Below, piece by piece: positions 43,833-50,975 of a DNA stretch of 50,975 nt. The notes beneath the pieces are model-generated. The model did not search any database and was not told the origin of the DNA. It was given only the letters and a program-made list of their open reading frames with translations. Position 1 is the first letter of the stretch, and each line of letters starts with the position of its first letter. The translations under genes were made by a program, and so were the position numbers. Location: positions 1-50,975 of the forward strand of contig CASEWR010000026.1 of assembly GCA_949291675.1 (NCBI GenBank), in the 5' to 3' direction. This stretch comes from an uncultured Desulfovibrio sp. Its GTDB lineage: Bacteria; Desulfobacterota; Desulfovibrionia; Desulfovibrionales; Desulfovibrionaceae.

Positions 43833-45482
43833 TTAGTACATACCGCCCATGCCGCCCATGCCACCCATGCCGCCCTGGGGCATGGCCGGAGCAGCATTCT
43901 TGGGCTCGGGCTTGTCGGAGATGGCGCACTCGGTGGTGAGGAGCAGAGAGGAGACAGAAGCTGCATTCTGCAGGGCCACACGGGTCACCTTCTTGGGGTC
44001 AATGACGCCGGCCTTGAACAGGTCTTCGTACTCGCCGGTAGCGGCGTTGAAGCCGAAGCCGTCCTTACCGTTGCGGACCTTCTCGACCACCACGCTGCCT
44101 TCGAAGCCGGCGTTGTGGGCGATCATGCGCATGGGCTCTTCGATGGCGCGGCGGATGATGTTCACACCAGCCATTTCGTCGTCATCAGCGGGCTTGATGT
44201 TGGCCAGCACCTTGGAAACGCGGATGAGGGCGGTGCCGCCGCCAGGCACAATGCCTTCCTCGACAGCTGCGCGGGTGGCGTTCAGAGCGTCTTCCACGCG
44301 GTCCTTCTTTTCCTTCATTTCCACTTCGGTGGCAGCGCCGACGCGGATGACGGCCACGCCGCCAACCAGCTTGGCCAGACGTTCCTGCAGCTTCTCACGA
44401 TCGTAGTCAGAGGTGGACTCTTCGATCTGAGCGCGGATCTGCTTCACGCGACCCTTGATGTCTTCCTTGTTGCCGTTGCCGTCAACAATGGTGGTGTTTT
44501 CCTTTTCCACCTTGATGCGCTTGGCCTGGCCAAGGTCGTTCAGGGTGAGGTTCTCAATCTTGGTGCCGGTGTCGTCGGAAGCAACCTGGCCACCGCAGAG
44601 AATGGCGATATCCTGCAGCATGGCCTTGCGGCGGTCACCGAAGCCGGGGGCCTTCACAGCCACAACCTGCAGAGCGCCACGCAGCTTGTTCACCACCAGG
44701 GTGGCAAGGGCTTCGCCTTCCACGTCTTCGGCGATGATGAGCAGGGGCTTGTTCACCTTGGCAACCTGCTCCAGGATGGGGAGCATGTCCTTCATGCTGG
44801 AGATCTTCTTGTCGGTGCACAGGATGAAGGGATTCTCGAACTCGCAGACCATCTTTTCGGGGTCGGTTGCGAAGTAGGGAGAGAGGTAGCCGCGGTCAAA
44901 ACGCATGCCTTCCACAACGTCCATGGTGGTGTCGAGACCCTTGGCCTCTTCCACGGTGATGACGCCTTCCTTACCAACCTTGGCCATGGCTTCGGCAATG
45001 ATGGTGCCGATGTTGGCGTCAGCGTTGGCGGAAATGGTGCCGACCTGTGCGATTTCCTTCTGGTCGCGGGTGGGCTTTGCAAGGTTGGCAAGCTCGTTCA
45101 CCAGAGCCTCGACGGCCTTGTCCATGCCACGCTTGATGGCGATGGGGTTGCGGCCGGCGGCCACAAGCTTCACGCCCTCATGGTACATGGCCTGGGCGAG
45201 AATGGTAGCGGTGGTGGTGCCGTCACCGGCAGCGTCGGAGGTCTTGGAGGCGACTTCCTTCACGAGCTGGGCGCCCATGTTCTCGAACTTGTCTTCGAGC
45301 TCGATTTCCTTGGCAACGGTCACGCCGTCCTTGGTGATGACCGGAGCGCCAAAGCTCTTCTCGATGGCAACGTTGCGGCCCTTGGGGCCAAGGGTGACTT
45401 TCACGGCATTGGCAAGCTTGTCAACGCCATTGGCAAGGCGCTCACGAGCTTTGACGTCATAGATGATTTCTTTAGCGGCCAT
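43833..45482 (-). CDS. groL: Chaperonin GroEL
   Basis: 549 residues, cytosolic 14-mer that folds proteins with GroES and ATP. N-terminal [16 protein letters not shown] site [13 protein letters not shown] and [11 protein letters not shown] (about 87-97), and the C-terminal flexible [11 protein letters not shown] tail are as expected. GGAGGA lies a few bases before the ATG. 38 bp downstream of groES. Confidence 0.99.
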   Translation of the reverse strand: MAAKEIIYDVKARERLANGVDKLANAVKVTLGPKGRNVAIEKSFGAPVITKDGVTVAKEIELEDKFENMGAQLVKEVASKTSDAAGDGTTTATILAQAMYHEGVKLVAAGRNPIAIKRGMDKAVEALVNELANLAKPTRDQKEIAQVGTISANADANIGTIIAEAMAKVGKEGVITVEEAKGLDTTMDVVEGMRFDRGYLSPYFATDPEKMVCEFENPFILCTDKKISSMKDMLPILEQVAKVNKPLLIIAEDVEGEALATLVVNKLRGALQVVAVKAPGFGDRRKAMLQDIAILCGGQVASDDTGTKIENLTLNDLGQAKRIKVEKENTTIVDGNGNKEDIKGRVKQIRAQIEESTSDYDREKLQERLAKLVGGVAVIRVGAATEVEMKEKKDRVEDALNATRAAVEEGIVPGGGTALIRVSKVLANIKPADDDEMAGVNIIRRAIEEPMRMIAHNAGFEGSVVVEKVRNGKDGFGFNAATGEYEDLFKAGVIDPKKVTRVALQNAASVSSLLLTTECAISDKPEPKNAAPAMPQGGMGGMGGMGGMY

Positions 45483-45520
45483 GATAGGATTTCCTCCTGA
45501 ATATATATCTCAAACTCTTG

Positions 45521-45811
45521 TTAGTCGTTGATAATGGCAAGAACGTCGTCTTCACGGAGAACCAGATGGTCAACACCGTCCAGCTTCACTTCCGTGCCAG
45601 CGTACTTGTTGAAGAGGACCATATCGCCCTTCTTCACGGTCAGGGCAACGCGGTTGCCGTTGTCGTCCACCTTGCCGGGACCCACAGCGATGACTTCACC
45701 CTTGCTGGGCTTTTCCTTTGCTGTATCGGGGATGTAGAGACCGCCAGCGGTCTTTTCTTCGGACTCAAGGCGTTTGACCAGAATGCGGTCATTCAGCGGC
45801 TGCAGTTTCAT
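45521..45811 (-). CDS. groS: Co-chaperonin GroES
   Basis: 96 residues. Heptameric lid of Gro[18 protein letters not shown] start, mobile-loop segment [12 protein letters not shown] and [15 protein letters not shown] are conserved. ATG 45811 with GGAGGA upstream; the ORF extends to 46156 but the extra part is non-conserved. The 5' region (45812-46226) holds no CIRCE element that I can find. Confidence 0.98.
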   Translation of the reverse strand: MKLQPLNDRILVKRLESEEKTAGGLYIPDTAKEKPSKGEVIAVGPGKVDDNGNRVALTVKKGDMVLFNKYAGTEVKLDGVDHLVLREDDVLAIIND

Positions 45812-46226
45812 AGCGGATATTCCTCCATACGCTTTATTACTGACTAATTTGTTCTGCCGGAACCATGCCTGGATATTTGGGCTTCCCGGCTTTGTTTGGG
45901 GTGGTGTTCCTGCATCGGGATACAAGATAAGGCAGAGAGTGAAATTGAGAAGGGGGGAGAGCAAAAATTTTTTAAAACCCTTCTGCTCATGTCTGGAAAA
46001 GCAACTATTCGCAAGCTTTTGGAAGCCAACCTGCCTGGGATTTTGTTTGCCGCAAATCCTTTTGGCCCACTTTTCGAAGAAAGGGAAAAGCATGTGATAC
46101 CGGCTTGTTGGTACGTATTTGGGCCAGATGCTTCGCCTGTCTGTGAGAAGGGACAAAAAAGCCCCGCCTTGCCCCTTGTCTTTTGGGGCAGGCGGGGAAG
46201 TGTCGTGTCTTGGGAGGGGATCTTGC
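45812..46226. other. Gene-free stretch upstream of groES
   Basis: 415 bases including the ACT-gene terminator (46155-46197) and the groESL promoter region. An AT-run TTTTAAAAAATTTTT sits near 45962-45976. No TTAGCACTC-N9-GAGTGCTAA element and no convincing sigma-32 promoter was seen, so heat-shock control is unresolved. Confidence 0.5.
46155..46197 (-). terminator. Terminator after the ACT-domain gene
   Basis: On the minus strand CCCCGCCTGCCCC pairs with GGGGCAAGGCGGGG (one bulge), followed by CTTTTTTG. 30 bp past the stop. Confidence 0.85.
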
Positions 46227-46679
46227 TTAGGCTACGCAGATCTTGTCCGAAGTGAGGATTTCGATGTTGTTTTCGCGAAGCACGGAGATGGCCTCGTCCA
46301 CCTTGTCAAAGCGGAAGATCATGGTGGCGGACTGTGCAGTCTTGGTCACAAAGGCGTACATGTATTCGACGTTGATGTTCTTGCTGGTCATGAGCTGCAA
46401 AATCTCGTCAAGGCCGCCCGGCCTGTCGTCCACATTGACTGCCACAACATAGGTGAGGCCCAGGGTAAAGCCCCTTTCCTTCAGAAGTTCCTGGCCCTTT
46501 TTTGCATTGCACAAGATCATGCGCAAGATGCCGAAATCCGAGGTGTCGGCAAGGGAGAGGGCGCGGACATTGAGCCCTGCTTCGGCCAGCACGTGCGTCA
46601 CCTCGGAAAGACGTCCTGCCCTGTTTTCCAGAAATACGGAAATTTGTTCTGTCTTGAACTCGTTCAATTGATCAGCCAT
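46227..46679 (-). CDS. Paired ACT-domain amino-acid-binding protein
   Basis: 150 residues with two ACT domains. The first (about 10-78) starts [19 protein letters not shown] and the second (about 82-150) [18 protein letters not shown], each with the ligand-turn Gly. No enzyme domain is attached. Such proteins, common in delta-proteobacteria, resemble IlvN/regulatory subunits and are often next to phenylacetate-CoA-ligase-like genes, but no such gene is in view. Start ATG 46679 with GGGGAGC upstream. Probably senses an amino acid; partner unknown. Confidence 0.88.
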   Translation of the reverse strand: MADQLNEFKTEQISVFLENRAGRLSEVTHVLAEAGLNVRALSLADTSDFGILRMILCNAKKGQELLKERGFTLGLTYVVAVNVDDRPGGLDEILQLMTSKNINVEYMYAFVTKTAQSATMIFRFDKVDEAISVLRENNIEILTSDKICVA

Positions 46680-46793
46680 TGCTAGCTCCCCTGTATCAGA
46701 CCCGGCAGGGCCGTGCTTGCTTGTAGTTTCCCCAATCCTTTGCTGTGCAAAGAAAGCCACGCAAAAAGCGTGTCCCTATATTTGGATTTTTTG

Positions 46794-46997
46794 TTAGGAA
46801 CGAGTGGTCTCTTCCTCGTCCGTCTTTTTCTTCTCTGCCTTGGGGGTGATGTCTATTTCATCCGGCTCGGAAGTGGCCTTTTTGAAGTTGCGAATGGCCC
46901 GACCAAGCCCTCCGCCGATTTCCGGAAGCTTCTTTGATCCGAAAAGGACAAGTACAACCAGAAGGATGATCAGGATTTCCTGCATTCCGATTCCCAT
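46794..46997 (-). CDS. tatA: Twin-arginine translocase subunit TatA
   Basis: 67 residues. One N-terminal transmembrane helix (about 4-20), hinge [14 protein letters not shown] and amphipathic helix, then a charged tail rich in Lys/Glu. TatA forms the protein-conducting part of the Tat pathway for folded exported proteins. ATG 46997 chosen because AAGGAG lies 8 nt upstream; the GTG at 47006 overlaps the Shine-Dalgarno. tatC is not adjacent. Confidence 0.93.
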   Translation of the reverse strand: MGIGMQEILIILLVVLVLFGSKKLPEIGGGLGRAIRNFKKATSEPDEIDITPKAEKKKTDEEETTRS

Positions 46998-47114
46998 TTT
47001 TGCCACTCCTTGAAAGAAAAAGATTGCTCAAGAGGGGGACAAGGCCCGTTGAGGGCCAGACCTTTCCTGTTGGGCTAGGCAAACATAGCGCCGCCCTGTC
47101 CTTGCGGTCAAGAG

Positions 47115-47163
47115 AGAAAAGAAAAAGGGCATGCCCGATCCTGTGGACCGGCTATAGGCCGGA
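47115..47163 (-). terminator. Possible terminator of the carboxypeptidase gene
   Basis: On the minus strand a CCGGC-CTATA-GCCGG hairpin and then GGGCATGCCC followed by TTTTTCTTTTC. Individually weak; together plausible. Confidence 0.45.
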
Positions 47164-47175
47164 TATGGGTCGAAA

Positions 47176-48192
47176 TCAGGATCTTCTCTTGCGCACCTTG
47201 GTCTTGCCGCTTTTGCGGGGCTGCTTCTTTGGATTCTTGCTCACATGGGCCTTCTTGCGCACTATCTTCTTGCGTTCCGAGGAGACGAGATTGCGCTTGG
47301 AGTTGCCGTCAACGGCCTGGCGGAAGAGGCGGGCGTTGTTCGGATACTTGTGAGCCGCTGTCAGAAGGATGTTGCCTGCTACCGACCTCTTTGTCTTGGT
47401 GCGCGCTCCAAGCAGGACGATGAGGATTTTGTTGTTGCCGCGCTGGGTTGTGAGAATGATGTTGTAGCCAGAGGCCTGGGTAAAGCCGGTTTTAAGCCCA
47501 TTGACGCCCCTTGATCCCAGGAAGGGATTGGTTGTGGGGTGTGTTCTTCCATGGAAGACATAGGAGTCCATGGCGTGGATGCGGGCAGCCGAAGGGTATT
47601 TGCGCAGATAGGCGGATGCAAGGCGCATCATGTCGCGGGCAGTGGTAAGCTGGCCCGCTGCCGGAAGGCCAGTGGGATTTTTGAAGACAGTGCCCTTCAT
47701 GCCAAGGCGCCTTGCCCTCGTGTTCATGGCGTTCACAAAGGGCCTTTGCCTGCCGCTGACCTTGAGGGCAAGGGCTGTTGCTGCGTCGTTGCCAGAGGAG
47801 ATGATGGTTCCCTGCAAGAGCTGTGATACGGTTACGCGCTCGCCTGCCCTGAGGTTCATGGTAGAGCCGCCGACCCTGGCGGCCTCCCGGGGTATGCGCA
47901 CCCTGGTGTTGCGGGTAAGCCTTCCTTCTGCCAGGGCATCGTGCACAAGCATGGAGGTCATGACCTTGGTCAGCGAGGCAGGGGGAATGCGCAGATCCGC
48001 GTTTTTCTGGTAGAGGATGCGCCCTGTGGTCATGTTGAGCACTATGGCGGACTTGACCGGTATGCCTGCCAACGCTTCCCCGGAAAGCAGGGTCAGGGGA
48101 AGAAGCAGGGTGCACAAAAACAGGCCCAGGAGAAGGATGCGGCCTTTTTGCCGCAGGGAAAGGGTGGCGAAACCGGGTTTTAAGGACAACAA
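47176..48192 (-). CDS. D-alanyl-D-alanine carboxypeptidase (S11 family, PBP5/6-like)
   Basis: 338 residues. An N-terminal signal/anchor helix (about 18-42, cleavage near GEALAG) is followed by a serine peptidase S11 domain with SLTK (Ser nucleophile and Lys, about 73-76), SGN in ISSGNDAA and KTG in LKTGF. It trims the terminal D-Ala of peptidoglycan stems in the periplasm. It ends in a Lys/Arg-rich tail (about 295-338) and lacks the PBP5 beta domain and amphipathic membrane anchor, so it is shorter than PBP5. The basic tail may bind acidic wall or membrane components. Confidence 0.92.
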   Translation of the reverse strand: MLSLKPGFATLSLRQKGRILLLGLFLCTLLLPLTLLSGEALAGIPVKSAIVLNMTTGRILYQKNADLRIPPASLTKVMTSMLVHDALAEGRLTRNTRVRIPREAARVGGSTMNLRAGERVTVSQLLQGTIISSGNDAATALALKVSGRQRPFVNAMNTRARRLGMKGTVFKNPTGLPAAGQLTTARDMMRLASAYLRKYPSAARIHAMDSYVFHGRTHPTTNPFLGSRGVNGLKTGFTQASGYNIILTTQRGNNKILIVLLGARTKTKRSVAGNILLTAAHKYPNNARLFRQAVDGNSKRNLVSSERKKIVRKKAHVSKNPKKQPRKSGKTKVRKRRS

Positions 48193-48264
48193 GGGAAGAG
48201 ATTCCTTCTGGGAGGAGATTAGGGAGATTGGGGTGATTGTTGAGCGTTGCGAAAAGATCTTGCC

Positions 48265-49476
48265 CTAGACCTGTTTTTTGTCATCCCTGACGCTCAAGGA
48301 CTGTAGAAAGTCCGGGTAGGCAAGGTTGCCTTCCTCCATGGCCTGGATTGCAAAGGCTAAGAGCACAGGTCCAAGGATGATGCCGATGGTTCCGAAGGCA
48401 GAGATGCCGCAGAGTATGGCAAGGATGAGGACAAGGTAGGAGGCCTTGATGCCTGTCTTCAAAAAGAGGGGACGCAATATGCTGTCCGCTGTGGAGACAA
48501 CAAGCACTCCCCACAAGACCAGGGCAAGGGCCTTCATGGGAAGGCCGCTGAACCAGAGCTGCAGGCTTAGGGGCACCCAGATGAGGGCAGTGCCAAGAAC
48601 GGGGATGGGGGCTACCAGGGCTGCGAGCAGTCCCCAGAAGGCAAACTGGCTTATGTCTACCATGGCAAAGCCTAGGGCGCACAAGAATCCCTGGATCAGG
48701 GCAACGAAGATGACGCCAAGGAGGATGGCGCGCAGGGCCTGGCGCATGGCAAGCACAAAGCGGTGCAAAACCTGTGGGCGAAGGTGCAGGATGCGGGCTG
48801 TGACAAGGTGTATGCGGGCAGCGTAGATGGTAAAGATGATGGACAGTGCAAAGAAGAGGAAGAAGCTCCAGAGCACGTTCATGGTGCCGCCAAGGACATT
48901 GAAGCCGTTGTTGATGAGCGTTGTCACAGTGTCCGTGGAAAAGTTGGTGAGATAGGCTGCCAGGGTGTCCAGATAGGTCTGAAGTTCTTCTGTCAGGCGC
49001 GCAAGCAGGGGCATGGACTCGAAGCGCGCGATAAGATTGTCCAGATAGGCTGCCCATTCCGGGGGAAGCTGGAAGTTGTGCTCCCACAGTTCCTTCAGGC
49101 GCGCGTAGCCTGCGCCAATCTGCGGTGCGACAAGGACCATGAAGATGGATATGGGCACCGCTATGGAGACAAAGATGACCGCAAAGGAGCCGGCTATGGG
49201 AAAGCTGTGCAAAAGGGCGAGCTTGATCCTTTGTCTGCGCACGTGAACGAAGCGCACAGCAGGCCCGGGATTGGTGGCGAGGAAGAGCTTGAGATTGAGC
49301 TCCGTGCGCCTGCGCATGCGCCTTGCGTACTTGCGCAGTGCCCTGTAGAGCGGCATCGAAAGGCAGGCAAGGCAGCCAGCCAGAAAGACAGGGGTGGGGC
49401 TGGGCCACAAAAGCCCGACCCAGGCGAGCCCTGCCAGCAGATACATGAGCCGCGGCATGAGAAGTGAGGTGTTCAT
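48265..49476 (-). CDS. AI-2E transporter family (PerM-like) permease
   Basis: 403 residues with about seven or eight transmembrane helices: two near the N-terminus, one pair at about 95-130, then a central soluble segment (about 140-200) and a C-terminal block of four with FWGLLAALVAPIPVLGTALIW, typical of the PF01594 family. Family members have been linked to autoinducer-2 export or Na+/H+ antiport, but most are uncharacterised. ATG 49476 with GGGAGT upstream; the open frame extends upstream without conserved sequence. Confidence 0.88.
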   Translation of the reverse strand: MNTSLLMPRLMYLLAGLAWVGLLWPSPTPVFLAGCLACLSMPLYRALRKYARRMRRRTELNLKLFLATNPGPAVRFVHVRRQRIKLALLHSFPIAGSFAVIFVSIAVPISIFMVLVAPQIGAGYARLKELWEHNFQLPPEWAAYLDNLIARFESMPLLARLTEELQTYLDTLAAYLTNFSTDTVTTLINNGFNVLGGTMNVLWSFFLFFALSIIFTIYAARIHLVTARILHLRPQVLHRFVLAMRQALRAILLGVIFVALIQGFLCALGFAMVDISQFAFWGLLAALVAPIPVLGTALIWVPLSLQLWFSGLPMKALALVLWGVLVVSTADSILRPLFLKTGIKASYLVLILAILCGISAFGTIGIILGPVLLAFAIQAMEEGNLAYPDFLQSLSVRDDKKQV

Positions 49477-49802
49477 GAATTGGGACTCCCGCTGGCTGCG
49501 GCATTGGCATTGAGACACTGTGGCACAGGCTTTTGGGCGCGCATAAGGGACGAGAATGAGGGACACGCATGATGGACGCGCAATCCCCCTGGGCATCCCC
49601 TGTCACAACCTTGCCACAAACCCCTTGCTTAAGGCGTAGGGCACACGATTGCAAGCGAAAAGCTTTTTGTTCCGCCTGCAGGCGCTGACGCTTTCCCTGA
49701 TGCTTTCGGTGGTGCTTTCTCGGTGGCGCTTTCAGTGATGTGTTCCCTGATGGGCAAGGGCAAAGAAAAAGGCAGGATTGTTTCCTGCCTTTGCTATGAA
49801 AC
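49477..49802. other. Gene-free stretch between the permease and greA
   Basis: 326 bases. It contains the greA terminator (49764-49792) and degenerate GGTGGTGCTTTC / GGTGGCGCTTTC-type repeats at 49700-49735. No promoter recognised. Confidence 0.5.
49764..49792 (-). terminator. Terminator of greA
   Basis: On the minus strand AAAGGCAGGA pairs with TCCTGCCTTT around a short loop, followed by TTCTTTG. 10 bp past the greA stop. Confidence 0.8.
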
Positions 49803-50291
49803 CTATTCCTCGACTACCTTTGAGCCCAGGAACTCGATCTTCGTGATTTCGTAGACAACGTTGCCGCGGGGAATCTGCACAGTGACCTCTTCCCCTTCCT
49901 CGTGGCCGAGAAGGGCCTTGCCCACAGGAGACTGGTAGGAGATGGTCTTCTTGCTTGCATTGGCCTCGTCCGGGCCGAGGATGGTGAACACCTTTTCCTC
50001 TTCCGTGTCCACGTCAACCACTGTGACCGTACAGCCGAACACGACCTTGCTTCCGGAAAGCTTGTCCAGATCAACAATGGTAGCCTGGGCCAGGCGGTTT
50101 TCCAGATAGTTGATGCGGGCCTCGTTCATGCCCTGGCGCTCGCGGGCTGCGTCGTAGCCAGCGTTCTCGCGCAAATCGCCCTGTTCGCGGGCCTCCTTGA
50201 TGGCCTGGATGATGGCGGGACGATCTTCTTTCAGCTGGGCCAGTTCCTTCTCGAGCCTCTGATAGCCCTGAGCAGAAATGGGAATAGCCAT
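49803..50291 (-). CDS. greA: Transcription elongation factor GreA
   Basis: 162 residues. The N-terminal antiparallel coiled coil (about 1-75) has the functional tip with acidic residues in GDLRENAGYDAARERQ, and the C-terminal FKBP-like domain (about 80-160) contains SPVGKALLGHEEGEEV. It stimulates transcript cleavage by backtracked RNA polymerase. ATG 50291 chosen because AAGGAGG lies 9 nt upstream; the frame is open to 50360. Confidence 0.97.
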   Translation of the reverse strand: MAIPISAQGYQRLEKELAQLKEDRPAIIQAIKEAREQGDLRENAGYDAARERQGMNEARINYLENRLAQATIVDLDKLSGSKVVFGCTVTVVDVDTEEEKVFTILGPDEANASKKTISYQSPVGKALLGHEEGEEVTVQIPRGNVVYEITKIEFLGSKVVEE

Positions 50292-50430
50292 GGGATTGCA
50301 ACCTCCTTGAAATTTCCACGCGCCCGTGGGGTGCGATATATCCTGATATGTGTGCGCCAAGCCTCCCCTGCCCTGATTTCCCTGATGTCCGGGATGGGTA
50401 GGGAGAGCCGGCGTCTAGCGCAGGGTAAAA

Positions 50431-50465
50431 AAAAGGTCCGCTGCAAAAAGGGCAGCGGAACAGCT
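50431..50465 (-). terminator. Terminator for a minus-strand transcript
   Basis: On the minus strand TCCGCTGC pairs with GCAGCGGA around a CCTTTTT loop, followed by CC and eight T. A strong terminator with no confident gene ending in front of it. Confidence 0.75.
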
Positions 50466-50646
50466 CGTTCGTATAACGTCGTATGGCGTCCTTGTAGCCG
50501 CTCTTGCGGGCAAGGTCAAGGGCGCTTTGTTCTCCTTTTCCCCTGGCCTCAGGGACCCATTTGTCACCTTCCTGCCCCGCATTTGTGTCCAAAGTCTCTC
50601 CCGGGCTTTGGCAGAATATCGCAAAGCCCTGGGCAGAATATGACAA
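50466..50646 (-). pseudogene. Possible remnant of an ankyrin-repeat protein
   Basis: The minus-strand frame contains GEQSALDLARKSGYKDAI, which resembles the TALDLAxxxGxxEI core of an ankyrin repeat. It runs straight into a terminator hairpin without an in-frame stop before it. Upstream residues (about 35) show no domain. It may be the broken 3' end of a former gene or chance resemblance. Confidence 0.25.
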
Positions 50647-50650
50647 AGTA

Positions 50651-50677
50651 TTGCAGAAAAATGCTATTTGCTATACT
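50651..50677 (+). promoter_or_regulatory. Extended -10 promoter for the final gene
   Basis: TGCTATACT (50669-50677) is an extended -10 element. TTGCAG (50651-50656) could act as a -35 with a short 15-bp spacer. About 170 bp before the final gene. Confidence 0.45.
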
Positions 50678-50846
50678 CAAAGGGCATGGGAAAAGCCCGG
50701 GTGTATGTGGTTATCCTTTTGGAATAACTAGACTTTTGTGAGGCTGCTGTTTGGCCTTTTGCAAGCTGCAACCTCCCCCTGGCTCCTTCCCGCCAAAGGC
50801 CGCCAGGCGTAGGCGGTCAATTTCCGTGTTGATGATGGAGAGCAGG

Positions 50847-50975
50847 ATGAAGAAATACTTGCGCTATCTTGGACCAGTGATAGTGGCGGCCATTTTTGTT
50901 CTGGCTGTATATCTGCTCTACAACAAGCTTTCGAGCTACAGCATAGAGGAAATCAGGGCCAGCATAGATCAGATA
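50847..50975 (+). CDS. N-terminus of an MprF/YbhN-like integral membrane protein (partial)
   Basis: 43 residues before the window ends. One transmembrane helix (about 8-25, GPVIVAAIFVLAVYLLY) follows a short basic start, then LSSYSIEEIRASIDQI. This layout matches the first helix and loop of lysylphosphatidylglycerol synthetase/flippase (MprF-type) or related UPF0104 membrane proteins. GGAGAGCAGG precedes the ATG. Only the start is visible, so the family call is tentative. Confidence 0.5.
   Translation, partial: MKKYLRYLGPVIVAAIFVLAVYLLYNKLSSYSIEEIRASIDQI

Larger units (their letters stand above)
50292..50846. other. Gene-free stretch between greA and the final membrane-protein gene
   Basis: 555 bases. 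It contains a minus-strand terminator (50431-50465), a short ankyrin-like open segment before it, and a plus-strand extended -10 promoter (50651-50677). The plus-strand leader to the last gene is about 165 nt. Confidence 0.5.

Overview
The window looks like a GC-rich chromosomal segment from a delta-proteobacterium (Desulfobacterota), most probably a Desulfovibrionaceae-type sulfate or sulfite reducer. This rests on gene content and protein style: a full mraZ-to-ftsZ division and cell-wall (dcw) cluster with a PASTA-bearing FtsI, a small dual-CXXC protein after ftsZ, a paired ACT-domain protein beside tatA, and a DUF1538/PII pair. No rRNA gene and no CRISPR array were seen. One tRNA, tRNA-Val(UAC), is present.

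Layout. Bases 1-140 are the right end of an IS200/IS605-type TnpB element. Bases 298-9191 lie mostly on the minus strand: pyk and argG, then carB followed by carA (reverse of the usual order), then two small exported proteins. A D-2-hydroxyacid dehydrogenase (plus strand) follows, then a strongly structured intergenic element. Bases 11418-33531 hold the dcw cluster on the plus strand: mraZ, rsmH, ftsL-like, ftsI, murE, murF, mraY, murD, ftsW, murG, murC, murB, ftsQ, ftsA, ftsZ. It makes UDP-MurNAc-pentapeptide and lipid II and builds the septal synthase and Z-ring. A terminator, a small zinc-ribbon protein, tRNA-Val and a GNAT acetyltransferase follow.

Bases 35102-40777 are visibly more AT-rich and form a minus-strand catabolic module: an acidic-amino-acid:cation symporter, an Asp/Glu-type racemase, a PLP lyase of the D-cysteine desulfhydrase / L-cysteate sulfo-lyase family, an NhaC-type antiporter, and a separately transcribed FadR-type GntR regulator. 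The most economical reading is uptake and breakdown of an acidic or sulfonated amino acid. If the substrate is cysteate, the sulfite released would suit a sulfite-respiring host. Next come a tandem PII-like protein with a DUF1538 membrane protein, groES-groEL, an ACT-domain protein, tatA, a D-Ala-D-Ala carboxypeptidase, an AI-2E-family permease, greA, and the start of an MprF-like membrane protein.

The main oddity is the abundance of short degenerate tandem repeats (units of 9, 11, 12, 14, 15, 18 and about 66 bp). They fill intergenic gaps and also enter genes in multiples of three, giving repeat-rich insertions or long disordered N-terminal extensions in FtsL, FtsI, FtsW, FtsQ, MurB, the GNAT protein and the PII-like protein. 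The dcw cluster is therefore unusually loosely packed, with gaps of up to 614 bp.
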